Origin: Planctomycetota bacterium
Lineage (GTDB): Bacteria; Planctomycetota; Planctomycetia; Pirellulales; Pirellulaceae
Reading direction: 5' to 3'
NCBI GenBank assembly: GCA_014381825.1
Contig: JACNKX010000068.1
Location: 1-64,000 of the forward strand
DNA length: 64,000 nt
This document shows positions 37,250-47,282 of the stretch, one piece after another. Both the position numbers and the translations under genes were made by a program. Within the stretch, counting starts at the first letter, position 1; the number at the start of each line of letters is the position of its first letter. The notes under the pieces were generated by a model that did no database searches, was not told where the DNA came from, and worked only from the letters and a program-made list of their open reading frames with translations.

Positions 37250-38938
37250 ATGTCTTTCAAAATCACGACTGTTACGGCGACTGCGTTCTGCGCTCTGTTA
37301 CTCGGATGCGGAACAGATTCGGCGCCCATTACGTCCCAATCAACGAATTATGAAGTCGGCGATGATACGAAGCCTGAAGCGGCGCCGCTAGCTTCGAATG
37401 CGGACTCAACGCCGCAAACCACGGGCCAAATTCCGCCAAGCCGCCCCACGCCCATGAACCAAACGCCGGATGTCGCATCGAATTCGGGCGATGTTGAACA
37501 ACCAACGGCGGAAGAAATCTTAACGGCGCTTCGCCGATTGCGGCAACAACAGCCGAAACAAGGAAATGAAGAGGAGGTGATCGCAGACTTCATTAACATC
37601 CAGTCTCAAGTCATGCAAGCCGCCGACATGCTGATCGCGTTGAAGCCCGACGATGATGTCGTGACCGAAGCTGCCTCTGCTAAGATCGAGGCGCTTACGG
37701 CGATATCGCAACTGGGTGCTAACGACGCAATGGACCAGTTGTTTGCCTTCACCGAAAAGCTTGAAAGTCATCCTAGTGAGAAGATCAGCGCCTTCGGTCG
37801 CCAACAGTCTTTCCTGACGCTGTTAAACGCCTTCTCAACGAATCAAGTGACAGATGCGCAGCAAGTAATCGACAGTTTTAAAAAGCTGGCGGAAGAGCAA
37901 CCGAAGGAAGGCGGAATATTGACGTTTGGCCGAGACGTGGCGTCGCGTTTCATCGAGAAGGGGATGAACAAGGAGGCAGCCGAATTATTGCGTTACACAG
38001 TCGGATTGGTTCAGCCAACCGAGGACCCGCGACTGAGCGCGGCGGCGAATTCGTTGCTCGAACAAGCAAAGTTCGCTGAGGTCGACTTGGGAGCCAAGTT
38101 AAATGCCGTTGCCACAATGGAAGACGGCGCGGTTGAAGAATTTACTGCGATGCTCGGCGAATTAACTTCAGGCGAAACTGTTGGTGCAACGACGCTCCAA
38201 ACGCTGATGCAAATCGGGGGCATGCTAGAGGGTCAGCAGTTGGACGACGCCGCTGCAAAAGTCTACGACGTCCTCGAAGCATCTTCCGGAAGAAGCTCCG
38301 ACGAAGAGTTCGTGTCGATCATCAAAGAAACGGTCGATAAATACCGTCTGCGATCGGCAATCGTCGGCAAACCGTTCACTATTGAGGGCAATTTGATCGA
38401 TGGGACGCCGTTCGATTGGAAGCAGTACACCGGCAAGGTTGTATTAGTCGACTTTTGGGCCACTTGGTGCGGACCTTGTCTGCAAGAGATGCCCAACATT
38501 CGCGCAAACTATGAGAAGTACCGCGAACGTGGGTTTGAGGTCGTCGGCGTCAACATGGATGACACTGCCGAGGAATTAGAGCAGTTCTCGAAGCTGCAGC
38601 CGCTGCCGTGGCCGAGCGTCTTGAGTGCCGATCCAGAAGCAGTTGGCTGGAATCATCCGATGGCCGTGAAGAACGGCGTCGCAGCAATACCGTTCCTTGT
38701 GCTTGTCGATCAAAAGGGAACGGCGATCGCGTTGAACACTCGCGAAGAGGCACTCGGCGAGAAACTCGCTGAACTGTTCCCGGAAGCTGCTGCTCCTAAC
38801 GAGACACCGGCGGAAACTAATCCCGCGGAGGAAGAGAAGCCGGTCGACAATACTCCAACGCCAACCAAGGCCGATCCGGCTCCAGCGCCTCCGGCAGAGA
38901 CGAGTGCGGGCGAAGCGACACCGGAACCATCTGAGTAG
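37250..38938 (+). CDS. TlpA-like thioredoxin lipoprotein
   Basis: This 562-residue protein opens with a lipoprotein signal: MSFKITTVTATAFCALLLGC, with lipobox Cys20 followed by GTDS. Residues about 30-85 are a Thr/Pro-rich linker, 85-360 are helical, and about 370-505 form a thioredoxin domain with VVLVDFWATWCGPCLQEMPN (WCGPC), FEVVGVNMDDTAEEL and the cis-Pro loop AAIPFLVLVDQKGTA. The last 50 residues are a Pro/Glu/Thr tail. It shares the Y-GKVVLVD-WATWCGPC core with the gene before it, suggesting duplication. Likely a membrane-tethered thiol-disulfide exchange protein; partner unknown. Confidence 0.9.
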   Translation: MSFKITTVTATAFCALLLGCGTDSAPITSQSTNYEVGDDTKPEAAPLASNADSTPQTTGQIPPSRPTPMNQTPDVASNSGDVEQPTAEEILTALRRLRQQQPKQGNEEEVIADFINIQSQVMQAADMLIALKPDDDVVTEAASAKIEALTAISQLGANDAMDQLFAFTEKLESHPSEKISAFGRQQSFLTLLNAFSTNQVTDAQQVIDSFKKLAEEQPKEGGILTFGRDVASRFIEKGMNKEAAELLRYTVGLVQPTEDPRLSAAANSLLEQAKFAEVDLGAKLNAVATMEDGAVEEFTAMLGELTSGETVGATTLQTLMQIGGMLEGQQLDDAAAKVYDVLEASSGRSSDEEFVSIIKETVDKYRLRSAIVGKPFTIEGNLIDGTPFDWKQYTGKVVLVDFWATWCGPCLQEMPNIRANYEKYRERGFEVVGVNMDDTAEELEQFSKLQPLPWPSVLSADPEAVGWNHPMAVKNGVAAIPFLVLVDQKGTAIALNTREEALGEKLAELFPEAAAPNETPAETNPAEEEKPVDNTPTPTKADPAPAPPAETSAGEATPEPSE

Positions 38939-38948
38939 CGTCGTCAGG

Positions 38949-39548
38949 TCAGACTTGTGCGGAGTCGACGGCGGACACAACCGACTCGACGTTTACGGCG
39001 ATGTCCAGTGGACGATTGAGTTTGACCGGATTGACCACAGACAGAAACCGCCCTCCGTTTTCGTACCAACCGTGCCCGTTAAATCTGCACCACGTGAGAT
39101 CCATCAGCATCTCGACGTCGTCGGCCAATTCGCAATCAAAGCTCGCAATTACACGACGGTGCGAGACCGGGTGTTGACAGTAGAAATCGAGTCCCTGGTT
39201 CGTAAGGTGTTTGCCGAGTACAACGAGCGGTTCGTCGATTGCTTCACCCCGCGCGTTCACAGGGATCAAGCGAACTGGATACGGAAACGGGTGCCTCTGT
39301 TGCCTTCTTCGCTCGTCGTGCGTGCGGTCAGGCGCCGCTCCGCGCAATGCGAACTGGACGCACCTTTCGAGCTGTTCATCGACGCTAGCCCGATGATGTG
39401 CTTTGCCTGAAGAATCTTTTCGCACAGATATGCCCCTGTTCGTGGCGAATCGCCGAGAGATTGCGTAACCGGTCACGGTACTCGCCAAATTGGCCACAAC
39501 AAGACGGTGTGAACTTCGCAACGAAGTCCCATTAGTCATATACGTCAC
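38949..39548 (-). CDS. PilZ-like domain protein
   Basis: The product (199 residues from the GTG at 39548) has a basic N-terminal half leading to DERRRQQRHPFPYPVRLIPV, which looks like the RxxxR motif and first strand of PilZ domains. It is followed by PLVVLGKHLTNQGLDFYCQH and a beta-rich C-terminus (DLTWCRFNGHGWYENGGRFL). PilZ domains bind cyclic di-GMP; the canonical (D/N)xSxxG is here LTNQG, so binding is uncertain. The GTG overlaps the stop of the upstream TPR gene (GTGA), which supports coupling; a GTG at 39425 with AGGGG upstream would give a shorter 158-residue protein starting at RKDSSGKAHH. Confidence 0.65.
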   Translation of the reverse strand: MTYMTNGTSLRSSHRLVVANLASTVTGYAISRRFATNRGISVRKDSSGKAHHRASVDEQLERCVQFALRGAAPDRTHDERRRQQRHPFPYPVRLIPVNARGEAIDEPLVVLGKHLTNQGLDFYCQHPVSHRRVIASFDCELADDVEMLMDLTWCRFNGHGWYENGGRFLSVVNPVKLNRPLDIAVNVESVVSAVDSAQV

Positions 39549-40807
39549 AGATTGGCACTCGTCAATCGACGGACCGCCTTTAGGAGCGGCGGATCAGCTG
39601 GATCACGCTCTAAGGCCCAATGAATTAGGCTGTTTGCTTCCTCGTTGCGACCGCTGTGCTTTAACTGTTCGACTGCCGTCTGGATCGCGACCGATTGATA
39701 ACGCGACACCTCGGACGAATTCTCAAACCAGTCGCTTGCCGCAGCAAACAGGTTATCGGCTGCTTTGAGATTGCCACTTTCGAGTAGCGACACGGCCCAC
39801 TGGCCGTACACCGCGAATCGCCCTCGGTGAAATAGGAGAACATCTGCCCGCCGCAAATGAGCGGCGTGCAGCGATTGCATTGCCTTGGCAAATCGAAGCT
39901 GATCACACAGCGAAGCGGCGTATCGTTGATGAACGTGCACATCGTTCGCCAGCAAGGGCGCAAACTCGGGATAGTCGTCCAGACCTGCTGCGATTAGTCC
40001 GACGGCGCGATCAAAGTTCCCAGCGTCGCATTCCGCCAACGCCCAGTTGTTCAAGCCAGCAGCCATATTCGCGCGTGTTGGTTCGTCAGCTGGATCGAAC
40101 TTCTGGCTGATGCGTAGCAGTGCGATCGCTTCCGCGAAGGCCTTCGTTTCCAAAAGTGAAACGCCTCGGTTGTAGTAGATTTTGGCTAACAGCTCGACAT
40201 CAGATAACTCACGAGTACCGGGCTGTTTCGCACGCAACGCTTGCGAGCGTGGATCGCCTGCCGCGAGATCGAACCATTCTCGACAGGTCGTTTCGACATC
40301 GAAAGGACGTTCTTCCAAGAGGCGGCTTCGAACATGCGTCTTGGTGGCAACGGCGACCGGCGACAATCCGTGCCATTTGCAGATACATTGATACAAGACG
40401 GTTGCCGTAACGCAGTTGTAGTCGCCCGCGTCAAACGCTCGGTCGATCTCAGTACAAGTGCTGTGATACGAACCAATCAAGAATTCGTCATGTAGTAATT
40501 GGTAAGCACGTTCGGGTTCCGTAATTCCAGACGACCGGTGGTCCCCGCTCGCGGAAAGCCTCCCGATTCGGTGTGCAAACTCCGAAGAATAGCGTTCGAT
40601 CGCCCTTTCATCCTTCACGCCGCTCGCTATCAAACTAGCTTCCAACAACGAGAATTCGTCCAATGTTCCATCGGCAGCGTCCGCCAGCAGCCGTTGCTCC
40701 ACGACCGCAAGATCATCCGCGCAGACCCGCCCTAGAGCTGCAAATGATATGAGCAGGATCGATGCTACAACGATCGGCGAGATACGAATTGTGGGCTGCA
40801 AAACCAC
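39545..40807 (-). CDS. Exported TPR protein with transglutaminase-like core
   Basis: This 420-residue protein begins with a signal peptide (ISPIVVASILLISFAALGRV, cut near CADD). Residues about 105-175 contain AGDYNCVTATVLYQCICKWH and VATKTHVRSRL, resembling the Cys...His core of SirB1/transglutaminase-like proteins. From about 205 onward come TPR-like repeats (KIYYNRGVSLLETKAFAEAI; NWALAECDAGNFDRAVGLIA). The combination is known from bacterial SirB1-like proteins, whose role is not settled. It shares a four-base overlap with the PilZ-like gene downstream. Confidence 0.75.
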   Translation of the reverse strand: MVLQPTIRISPIVVASILLISFAALGRVCADDLAVVEQRLLADAADGTLDEFSLLEASLIASGVKDERAIERYSSEFAHRIGRLSASGDHRSSGITEPERAYQLLHDEFLIGSYHSTCTEIDRAFDAGDYNCVTATVLYQCICKWHGLSPVAVATKTHVRSRLLEERPFDVETTCREWFDLAAGDPRSQALRAKQPGTRELSDVELLAKIYYNRGVSLLETKAFAEAIALLRISQKFDPADEPTRANMAAGLNNWALAECDAGNFDRAVGLIAAGLDDYPEFAPLLANDVHVHQRYAASLCDQLRFAKAMQSLHAAHLRRADVLLFHRGRFAVYGQWAVSLLESGNLKAADNLFAAASDWFENSSEVSRYQSVAIQTAVEQLKHSGRNEEANSLIHWALERDPADPPLLKAVRRLTSANL

Positions 40808-40990
40808 TACGACCGTTCCAACTAGTTTCCAGTGGCTAATAAAGACCGTCGTGACGGGTCACTTTGGAAACATAGGTTGCAAAAACGCACCAAGCAGCGA
40901 AGTTTTCGCAATTCGCCCAGTTGACAGGGTGACTAGAATTGAGCCTGATAGGGGAACTCGCCGAAGTTCCCCCCTCGCTTCCTTCCTAGG

Positions 40991-42556
40991 ATGGTGCATT
41001 TCCACGTGAATCACTTGTTGGCGTCAGGCCTGACCGACATGATTGGCAGCCACTGGTCAATCGTACTGGCCGTTGGTCTATTGTTTTTTGCGATGCAGAT
41101 CGCGCTTTGCTTCCGTTTCTTCCGCTGGCTGAGTAATTACGAACAGACGCTAACCACGCTGAACGACGACGTCGAGAAGGGCGGCGACGGACGAAGGGAC
41201 ATCGAACAGCATTCAGCGAAGTTTCCGTGGTTGAAGTGGGTGAACAGCAATTTCCCAGCTGGCGCGACCACGCCAGGCAATTACACTCGCGAGGATGTAC
41301 TCCACGAACTCGATGCACGAATCGCCAGCAGTTCCGACTACTTGCTATTACAACGAATGGGCGTGATGGCCCCGCTGTTGGGCGTGATATTGACTGTCCT
41401 TGGGTTTCCATTTATCGAATTGCCCGAGACGGAAGATCCTAGCCTCGATCAAATGCTCGAAGTTGTCACACCGCTCGTTGCCGGTGTCGGTACCGGCGCC
41501 GTGCTCGCCTTGATCAATCAGTGGCTCTTACATATGGCCGGTCGGCGCGCCGAAGCCATGCGAACGATCGGTCGAACTTGGTTCGATGCTGCGATCTGGT
41601 ATTCGGTCGGTTTGGACACCCAGGCTGCCACGGTCAAGGCAATTGCGGCCATCGAACGGATGGCCAAGTCCGTTTCTGAATCGGCGGATCATCAATTGGA
41701 AAACGCTCACCGCTTGGTCGAATCCACGTCTGCCATACAACATGCGGCGGCCGAGTTCCGCGAAATCGTTCAGGTGTTTGGGGCCGATATAAAAGATCTT
41801 CCCGATACGCTCCGAGATTTACGAGACGCAACGGCAGCCTCTGCCAAGACTCTTGACGCGCTAATTCCCGTCGGCCAGCGGGCGGTCGCAGGACTCGACG
41901 TATCCGTCTCAGCATTTCGCACGTCAATTGAACAAGACTTTATCACGTCCGCGGCCCGCCACCGCGAGTCAATTGACTCGTTGTCCGACTGCAATATAAA
42001 GGCGCTTGGCGATTCTTCGTCACGGATTCAGGACGCGGCAAAGTCGGTTACCGAAGGAACTGTGCTGTTCAGCAAAGTGTTGGAAGAGCAATCGGAGTTC
42101 TCCGAGCTGATGAGTCCGGTTCAACAGACGCTGCACGAGTCGATCGATCGCCTTGCGAAATCCGGAGTACAGCTGCAAGCAACCGTCGACACCGACATGA
42201 ATCCATCGCAACGAGCGTTTAGTGACGCGGCTGCGTCCTTCACGAAATCCGCCTCCCAATTGGCGAACTTCATCGAGAAAGGCGTCGAACCGGCAACGCG
42301 GCGGCTCGCCGAACTGCATAGAACGCTCGCTGGACTCGAGCAAACCGCGAAAGCGATGCACGACTTTGGCCGTGCGGGAGGTGACGTCAATCGCATTACG
42401 AGAGCGTTGTCCGACGCAGCCGACGTTGCAGATGCCATCGCCGCTTTGCCAGAGAGAATTCGTGACGTACTGGAAGAACATGCCGACGACCAGGCCGAAG
42501 TTGCTGGTTCCGGTGGCAAGTTAATGGGTTGGCTCCGCAGCCGTGCGGTTGAATAA
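40991..42556 (+). CDS. MotA/TolQ/ExbB-like membrane protein with long coiled tail
   Basis: This 521-residue protein has three membrane segments: about 22-43 (WSIVLAVGLLFFAMQIALCF), 118-141 (LLLQRMGVMAPLLGVILTVL) and 158-180 (VVTPLVAGVGTGAVLALINQ). The last two fit the paired helices of MotA/TolQ/ExbB proton-channel subunits: GVMAPLLGVILTVLG matches the usual GLLGT-VG-- phrase and GVGTGAVLALINQ the A---G--A-- one. Residues 190-505 form a long helical, Ala/Ser-rich tail like that of ZorA or of methyl-accepting proteins. It would form a pentameric ion channel. The partner gene follows 27 bases downstream, making an operon of two. Confidence 0.78.
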   Translation: MVHFHVNHLLASGLTDMIGSHWSIVLAVGLLFFAMQIALCFRFFRWLSNYEQTLTTLNDDVEKGGDGRRDIEQHSAKFPWLKWVNSNFPAGATTPGNYTREDVLHELDARIASSSDYLLLQRMGVMAPLLGVILTVLGFPFIELPETEDPSLDQMLEVVTPLVAGVGTGAVLALINQWLLHMAGRRAEAMRTIGRTWFDAAIWYSVGLDTQAATVKAIAAIERMAKSVSESADHQLENAHRLVESTSAIQHAAAEFREIVQVFGADIKDLPDTLRDLRDATAASAKTLDALIPVGQRAVAGLDVSVSAFRTSIEQDFITSAARHRESIDSLSDCNIKALGDSSSRIQDAAKSVTEGTVLFSKVLEEQSEFSELMSPVQQTLHESIDRLAKSGVQLQATVDTDMNPSQRAFSDAAASFTKSASQLANFIEKGVEPATRRLAELHRTLAGLEQTAKAMHDFGRAGGDVNRITRALSDAADVADAIAALPERIRDVLEEHADDQAEVAGSGGKLMGWLRSRAVE

Positions 42557-42583
42557 TGGATTAACCAACGGGAGGACACGATC

Positions 42584-44032
42584 ATGCAACTTGAAAAAGC
42601 ATCGTCGAACTCTGGCGAAGCCGGTCTCGCTGGTTGGATTTCCACCAACGATGTCACGCTGTTCACGATGGTCTTGGTGGTGCTAATCGCGCTGTTGCTG
42701 AATAGCAACTTGCTAAAGAAGTCGAAGGCACTTAACCAGAAGTCTGCGGAAGCGAGTGCGTTGCTAAAAGACCTGGACTCGACCAGCGCCGAACTCGGCG
42801 CGACTTCGCAGCAACGCGATTCTCTTGATGAACTACTAGCGGCCAGCAAACGGTCCCTAAACAGCGCTTCCGAGAAGCTGCGAATCACTCAAGATGAACG
42901 TACAGCGTTGAGGAAGCAGCTCGACAGCACGGTGGCCATGGTCGCGACGCTGAATACAAATCTCAAAGGGCTGAACGTCGAAAAGTCACAATTGGAAACA
43001 GCAAAGTCCGACTTGGAGAAACAAACAAAAGACTTAACTGCACAGGCAGGAACGCTTACAAAAGAAAAGACAACCCTCAGCGAGCAACTGGCGGCACTGG
43101 GAAAACAGCTTGAAGAGAAGCTTGTGGCGCTGAAGGACGTCGGAGCGCAACGACAACGCCTAGAGAAGCGGGCTGATGACCTCGACGAAATTGTTGTGGC
43201 ACTGCAAGCAAAGCTTAACGCCGCCGGAATCGATCTCGCCGCCGTGAAGAAGCTAAGCGAGCAAGAGAAGGCGTTGGCGGCTGCTCAACTCAAGGCCCTC
43301 GAAGTAAAAGCTGCTGCCGATTCCGCGAAGGTCGAAGACTACTTGGCCCGTTTACGACGCGCGGCTGAACTCTTCAAGGGCCTGCAAACAGACAAGAAGA
43401 ACCTCACCAATCAGCTAACCGACGCTGAACGGAAATTCCAACAACAATTGCTCGTCGAGACTCGGATCAATCGCGAGCTGATTGGAATCAACGGCAAACT
43501 GCAACGAGTGGCCGTGGTGTTCGACGCGTCGGGCAGCATGAAGGAGGCGGCCGGCAACGGTGGCGGCGGCGACCGCTGGCAAGAGGCACAACAGATCGCG
43601 CGGACCTGGTTGCAACACTTGGACGTCGATGAATGCGTCCTAATCGTCTACTCGTCCGACGTACGTACGTTCCCCGAGGATGGGAGCCTTGCGAAAGTCC
43701 GGGGAGACGGCGGCGAGACCGCCCGCAACCAATTGCTTGAGCACCTGACGGGAGTCGAGCCAAAGGGTTGGACCAACACACTCGAAGCGTTGCGAAAGGC
43801 GTACACCTACGAAGATGTCGATTCGATGATCCTGTTCTCCGACGGAGCCCCCACCAATCCGAACCTCGGTCGCTTCGACCAAGGCGTCGCTGACGAAATC
43901 TATGCGTTGTGCCGAGATCACGAAGGAATTCCAATCAACACCGTCGGCCTGGGAAACTATTTCGACGCCGACCTCGGCACGTTTCTGCGCACTGTCGCCA
44001 GTACAACGGGTGGCACATTTCTCGGACGCTAA
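42584..44032 (+). CDS. Single-TM coiled-coil protein with C-terminal von Willebrand A domain (MotB/ExbD-like position)
   Basis: This 482-residue protein has one membrane helix (about 23-44) beginning with Asp23 in STNDVTLFTMVLVVLIALLL. An Asp at the start of the single helix is the proton-carrying residue of MotB/ExbD/TolR proteins. Residues about 45-300 are a continuous coiled coil. The C-terminal 305-482 is a VWA domain with MIDAS motif VVFDASGSMKE (Asp314, Ser316, Ser318), then MILFSDGAPTNPN and a final GGTFLGR. Usual partners end in an OmpA peptidoglycan-binding domain instead. Lysines follow the helix (KKSK), so topology is unclear. GGGAGG lies 8 bases before the ATG. Confidence 0.8.
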   Translation: MQLEKASSNSGEAGLAGWISTNDVTLFTMVLVVLIALLLNSNLLKKSKALNQKSAEASALLKDLDSTSAELGATSQQRDSLDELLAASKRSLNSASEKLRITQDERTALRKQLDSTVAMVATLNTNLKGLNVEKSQLETAKSDLEKQTKDLTAQAGTLTKEKTTLSEQLAALGKQLEEKLVALKDVGAQRQRLEKRADDLDEIVVALQAKLNAAGIDLAAVKKLSEQEKALAAAQLKALEVKAAADSAKVEDYLARLRRAAELFKGLQTDKKNLTNQLTDAERKFQQQLLVETRINRELIGINGKLQRVAVVFDASGSMKEAAGNGGGGDRWQEAQQIARTWLQHLDVDECVLIVYSSDVRTFPEDGSLAKVRGDGGETARNQLLEHLTGVEPKGWTNTLEALRKAYTYEDVDSMILFSDGAPTNPNLGRFDQGVADEIYALCRDHEGIPINTVGLGNYFDADLGTFLRTVASTTGGTFLGR

Positions 44033-44871
44033 GTCTCCGAAGTACTCTCGATCAAGCCAAACAATCGGCAACCAGCAAGCACTCCGCTTGTCGCACGGTC
44101 TTTTGCCACGAACAGCCGATCATACCAACCGGAGTTCTGATGTGCGTCGCGAACTTGTTCGACGAGTGCGCGATGGGCGTTTCCGACGACGATGGTTCGA
44201 TAGCCGGCTGTGAACGCCGCCAAATCGTTTCCCGAATCGCCAGCGTAGACAATCGCGTCGTCAGCGATACCTAGATGGCGACTCCACCAGTTCAATGCAT
44301 GCGCCTTCGACACACCACTTGGCAGACAATCGATGAGACCGTCGCCGTTAAACGGGTCGACGCTATGGATTACCGAGTACGGAGCACCACACTCTGAAAA
44401 CAACTGGCCGATCTCTGCTTGCAACTCGTCTATTTCGTCGGCATTCGCGTAGTAGCTAAGCTTGAAAGCACCCTGCTTTTCCGATTGTTGTTCTCGAAGT
44501 CGTTCGATGACCGAAAGCCGAGAGCGAAGTTCATCGATCGAAAACTCGGCGGTAATAACAGCGAGATGTTCGTAGTAGGCACGCAACTGAATGAATTCGC
44601 CAGCGTTCCCGCGCTGGTAGATCGTCGTTCCCACATCGCAGATGATCCAGTCGGGACTGGGCAGACGATGTTCCGTGATCGCATCTCGTACCGAGTCGAA
44701 ATGGCGTCCTGTTACAAAGACAAGTTCAACACCGTGCGTGCGAAGTTGCTCGTCAAGCGTCGCCAGATCGGATACATGGCGTCCACATCCGTCTAGCGGA
44801 ATCAGTGTGCCGTCCAAATCTGTTGCCAACACTTGCGAGTTGGACGAGGGGCCTCGTTTCAAGACAGTCAT
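44029..44871 (-). CDS. Sucrose-6-phosphate phosphatase-like HAD hydrolase
   Basis: This 280-residue HAD-IIB phosphatase has the nucleophile motif QVLATDLDGTLIPL (Asp18, Asp20), motif II ELVFVTGRHFDSV, the Lys-containing segment KLSYYANAD and motif IV VYAGDSGNDLAAF, with PDWIICDVGTTIY typical of sucrose-phosphate phosphatase and mannosyl-phosphoglycerate phosphatases. Divergent from the sucrose-phosphate synthase gene at 45120, it fits the second step of sucrose synthesis (sucrose-6-phosphate to sucrose). ATG 44871 (MTVLKRGPSS) is chosen over one six codons upstream (44889) by conservation. It overlaps the VWA gene end by four bases in convergent orientation. Confidence 0.85.
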   Translation of the reverse strand: MTVLKRGPSSNSQVLATDLDGTLIPLDGCGRHVSDLATLDEQLRTHGVELVFVTGRHFDSVRDAITEHRLPSPDWIICDVGTTIYQRGNAGEFIQLRAYYEHLAVITAEFSIDELRSRLSVIERLREQQSEKQGAFKLSYYANADEIDELQAEIGQLFSECGAPYSVIHSVDPFNGDGLIDCLPSGVSKAHALNWWSRHLGIADDAIVYAGDSGNDLAAFTAGYRTIVVGNAHRALVEQVRDAHQNSGWYDRLFVAKDRATSGVLAGCRLFGLIESTSET

Positions 44872-45119
44872 GCCTCTACAATAAAGCAAACGACGTGATC
44901 ATCACAGTTCGTTCCGCCGCTGTCATCCCGCCTCCGCGAGTATCGTGCTTTTATCCGTCCCACATTCGGCTTGGTTATCGCTGATCATTGGGACGAAGAT
45001 GCACAAGTGGCGATTCGCCGAACGAACGTCTTCTGCCATTGATCGATCGTGCCAAGCGTTCGTGGACCTCTCCGCGACGCCCGCTTCACGGACCACGTTA
45101 GCAATTGCGAGGTGAGTCG

Positions 45120-47282
45120 ATGACTGAAATGAAACCAGGCTCGGGGCTGCGCATCGTCATGATTAGCCTGCATGGGCTGATTCGTGCCCACGACGCAGAA
45201 CTCGGTCGAGATGCTGATACCGGCGGGCAAGTTAAGTATGTACTTGAACTAGCGGCCGAACTTGGGCGGCATCCCGAGGTCAGCCAAGTCGAATTATTGA
45301 CACGCCAGATCTGTGACGACCGTGTTGGGTCTGATTACGCTCAGCTAGAGGAGCCAATCTCCGAGAATGCCAAGATCGTGAGAATCCCATTTGGCCCGAA
45401 ACGCTATCTGCGCAAAGAAGCCCTCTGGCCGTATATGGAGGCGTTCATCGACCAGACGATCAACTATTTCCGTCGCACGGGACTGCCGCATCTAATCCAC
45501 GGCCACTATGCCGACGCCGGTTATGGCGGGGCGCAACTCGCAAGACTTCTGCACCTACCGTTTGTCTTCACCGGCCACTCGCTAGGTCGTGTTAAGAAGC
45601 AGCGATTGTTGGATCTCGATTCGGAAGCCAAGAATCTCGAGGAAACCTATCGCTTTACGACGCGCTCCGAAGCGGAGGAGATGGCTCTCGAAACTGCCTC
45701 CTTGATCGTGACTAGCACAAGCCAAGAAGTGGAACAACAGTACGAGGTTTATGAGGCGTATATGCCTGAGCGGATGGAAGTCATTCCACCCGGGGTCGAT
45801 CTGACCGAGTTTCACCCACCTGCTGCAGACGAGTCGCATGCACAGATTGCCGATGCGTTAACACCGTTTCTGCAAGATCCGACCAAGCCGATGATCCTGA
45901 CGATGGCGCGACCGGATGATCGCAAGAATCTTGAAACGCTGGTGCGTGTTTATGGCGAATCGACTGAGCTTCAGCAACTCGCAAATCTCGTCTTGGTGCT
46001 GGGAACACGTGACGATCTTCGCGAGTTAGCTCCTGGCCAACGTCGCGTGTTGTTGAATGTGCTGACGCTGATCGATGTATACAATCTGTATGGCAAGGTC
46101 GCCTACCCGAAGACACATGTCCCGTCTGATGTACCCGCGCTGTATCGCCTTGCCGCGACATCACGCGGCGTTTTTATCAACCCCGCACTTACCGAGCCCT
46201 TCGGACTGACGTTGCTCGAGGCCGCCGCGAGTGGTTTGCCGCTGGTGGCGACGAATGATGGTGGTCCTCGCGACATCATCGCCAATTGCCAGAACGGGCT
46301 GTTAGTCGATCCGCTTGATCGAGATGCGATCGAAAAGGCATTGCTACGAACTTTGACGGAACCGGAGCAGTGGGCAACGTGGTCCGACAACGGCATTACC
46401 GGCACGCGCGAACACTACTCGTGGAAGCGTCATGCTGATCGCTACTTACGCGACGTGATGGAACTCGTCGAGGCAGCCGCAGAGCCCGCACTGACAGAAG
46501 ACAGAAGACGGCGACGAATACCCCAGTTCGATCGCCTGATCCTGACGGACTTGGACAACACGTTAACCGGTGATGATGACGCTCTGGCGGAATTTGCCGA
46601 CCTATTGCGTGCACAAGGTGACCACGTCGGCTTTGGCGTAGCGACAGGCCGGAGGTTGGATGATGCTCGCACGTTGATCGAGCAACTCGGATTGCCGATG
46701 CCTGATTTGTTGAGTACGTCTGTCGGTACGGAAATTCACTATGGCGAGCATCTGACACCTGACCGAAGCTGGCAGAAACAGATCGCTTTCCAATGGAAGC
46801 CCACCGAAGTGCGAAAAGTACTCGCCGACCTTGAAGGGCTCTATCCTCAAAGCGAAAAGGAACAATCACAATTCAAAATCAGCTATAAGATCGATCCGAA
46901 GGTGGCACCGAAACTCGGGATGATTCGGCGAGTGCTCCGCGAGGCTGGACTCCGCGTAAAGGTGGTTCTCTCGCTGGAGATCTATCTCGATATCATCCCG
47001 GTGCGCGGCGGTGATGATCTATCGATTCGACATATCCTCTACAAATGGGGCTTCCGACCCGAACAGGTTTTGGTGGCGGGCGACTCGGGAAATGACGAAG
47101 GGATGTTGAAGGGACGTACGCTTGGAGTGGTTGTAGGGAACTACAGTCCAGAACTAGAGAAACTACGAAAGCTGCCGAGGATCTACTTCGCCGAAGGCAC
47201 ACATGCTCGGGGTATCATTGACGGTGTCAACTACTACAACTTTCTCGACCACATCACCATTCCCAATGATCGTATCGACTGA
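45120..47282 (+). CDS. Sucrose-phosphate synthase with C-terminal HAD domain
   Basis: This 720-residue protein has a GT4 glycosyltransferase part (about 1-465) opening with [20 protein letters not shown] and [18 protein letters not shown], the family start, and carrying the nucleotide-sugar motif [20 protein letters not shown] and NDGGPRDI. It joins a sugar nucleotide and fructose-6-phosphate into sucrose-6-phosphate. The HAD-type end (about 475-720: [43 protein letters not shown]) resembles sucrose-phosphate phosphatase, as in bidomain synthases. The first HAD Asp-x-Asp (TDLDNT) is retained, so the tail could be active. ATG at 45120 follows GAGGTGAG. It overlaps the amylosucrase gene start by 17 bases. 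Confidence 0.93.
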   Translation: MTEMKPGSGLRIVMISLHGLIRAHDAELGRDADTGGQVKYVLELAAELGRHPEVSQVELLTRQICDDRVGSDYAQLEEPISENAKIVRIPFGPKRYLRKEALWPYMEAFIDQTINYFRRTGLPHLIHGHYADAGYGGAQLARLLHLPFVFTGHSLGRVKKQRLLDLDSEAKNLEETYRFTTRSEAEEMALETASLIVTSTSQEVEQQYEVYEAYMPERMEVIPPGVDLTEFHPPAADESHAQIADALTPFLQDPTKPMILTMARPDDRKNLETLVRVYGESTELQQLANLVLVLGTRDDLRELAPGQRRVLLNVLTLIDVYNLYGKVAYPKTHVPSDVPALYRLAATSRGVFINPALTEPFGLTLLEAAASGLPLVATNDGGPRDIIANCQNGLLVDPLDRDAIEKALLRTLTEPEQWATWSDNGITGTREHYSWKRHADRYLRDVMELVEAAAEPALTEDRRRRRIPQFDRLILTDLDNTLTGDDDALAEFADLLRAQGDHVGFGVATGRRLDDARTLIEQLGLPMPDLLSTSVGTEIHYGEHLTPDRSWQKQIAFQWKPTEVRKVLADLEGLYPQSEKEQSQFKISYKIDPKVAPKLGMIRRVLREAGLRVKVVLSLEIYLDIIPVRGGDDLSIRHILYKWGFRPEQVLVAGDSGNDEGMLKGRTLGVVVGNYSPELEKLRKLPRIYFAEGTHARGIIDGVNYYNFLDHITIPNDRID

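Noticed and set aside
40991-44032. Zorya-type anti-phage system
   Set aside because: The second protein ends in a VWA domain, not OmpA, and no ZorC/D/E or other defence genes are nearby.
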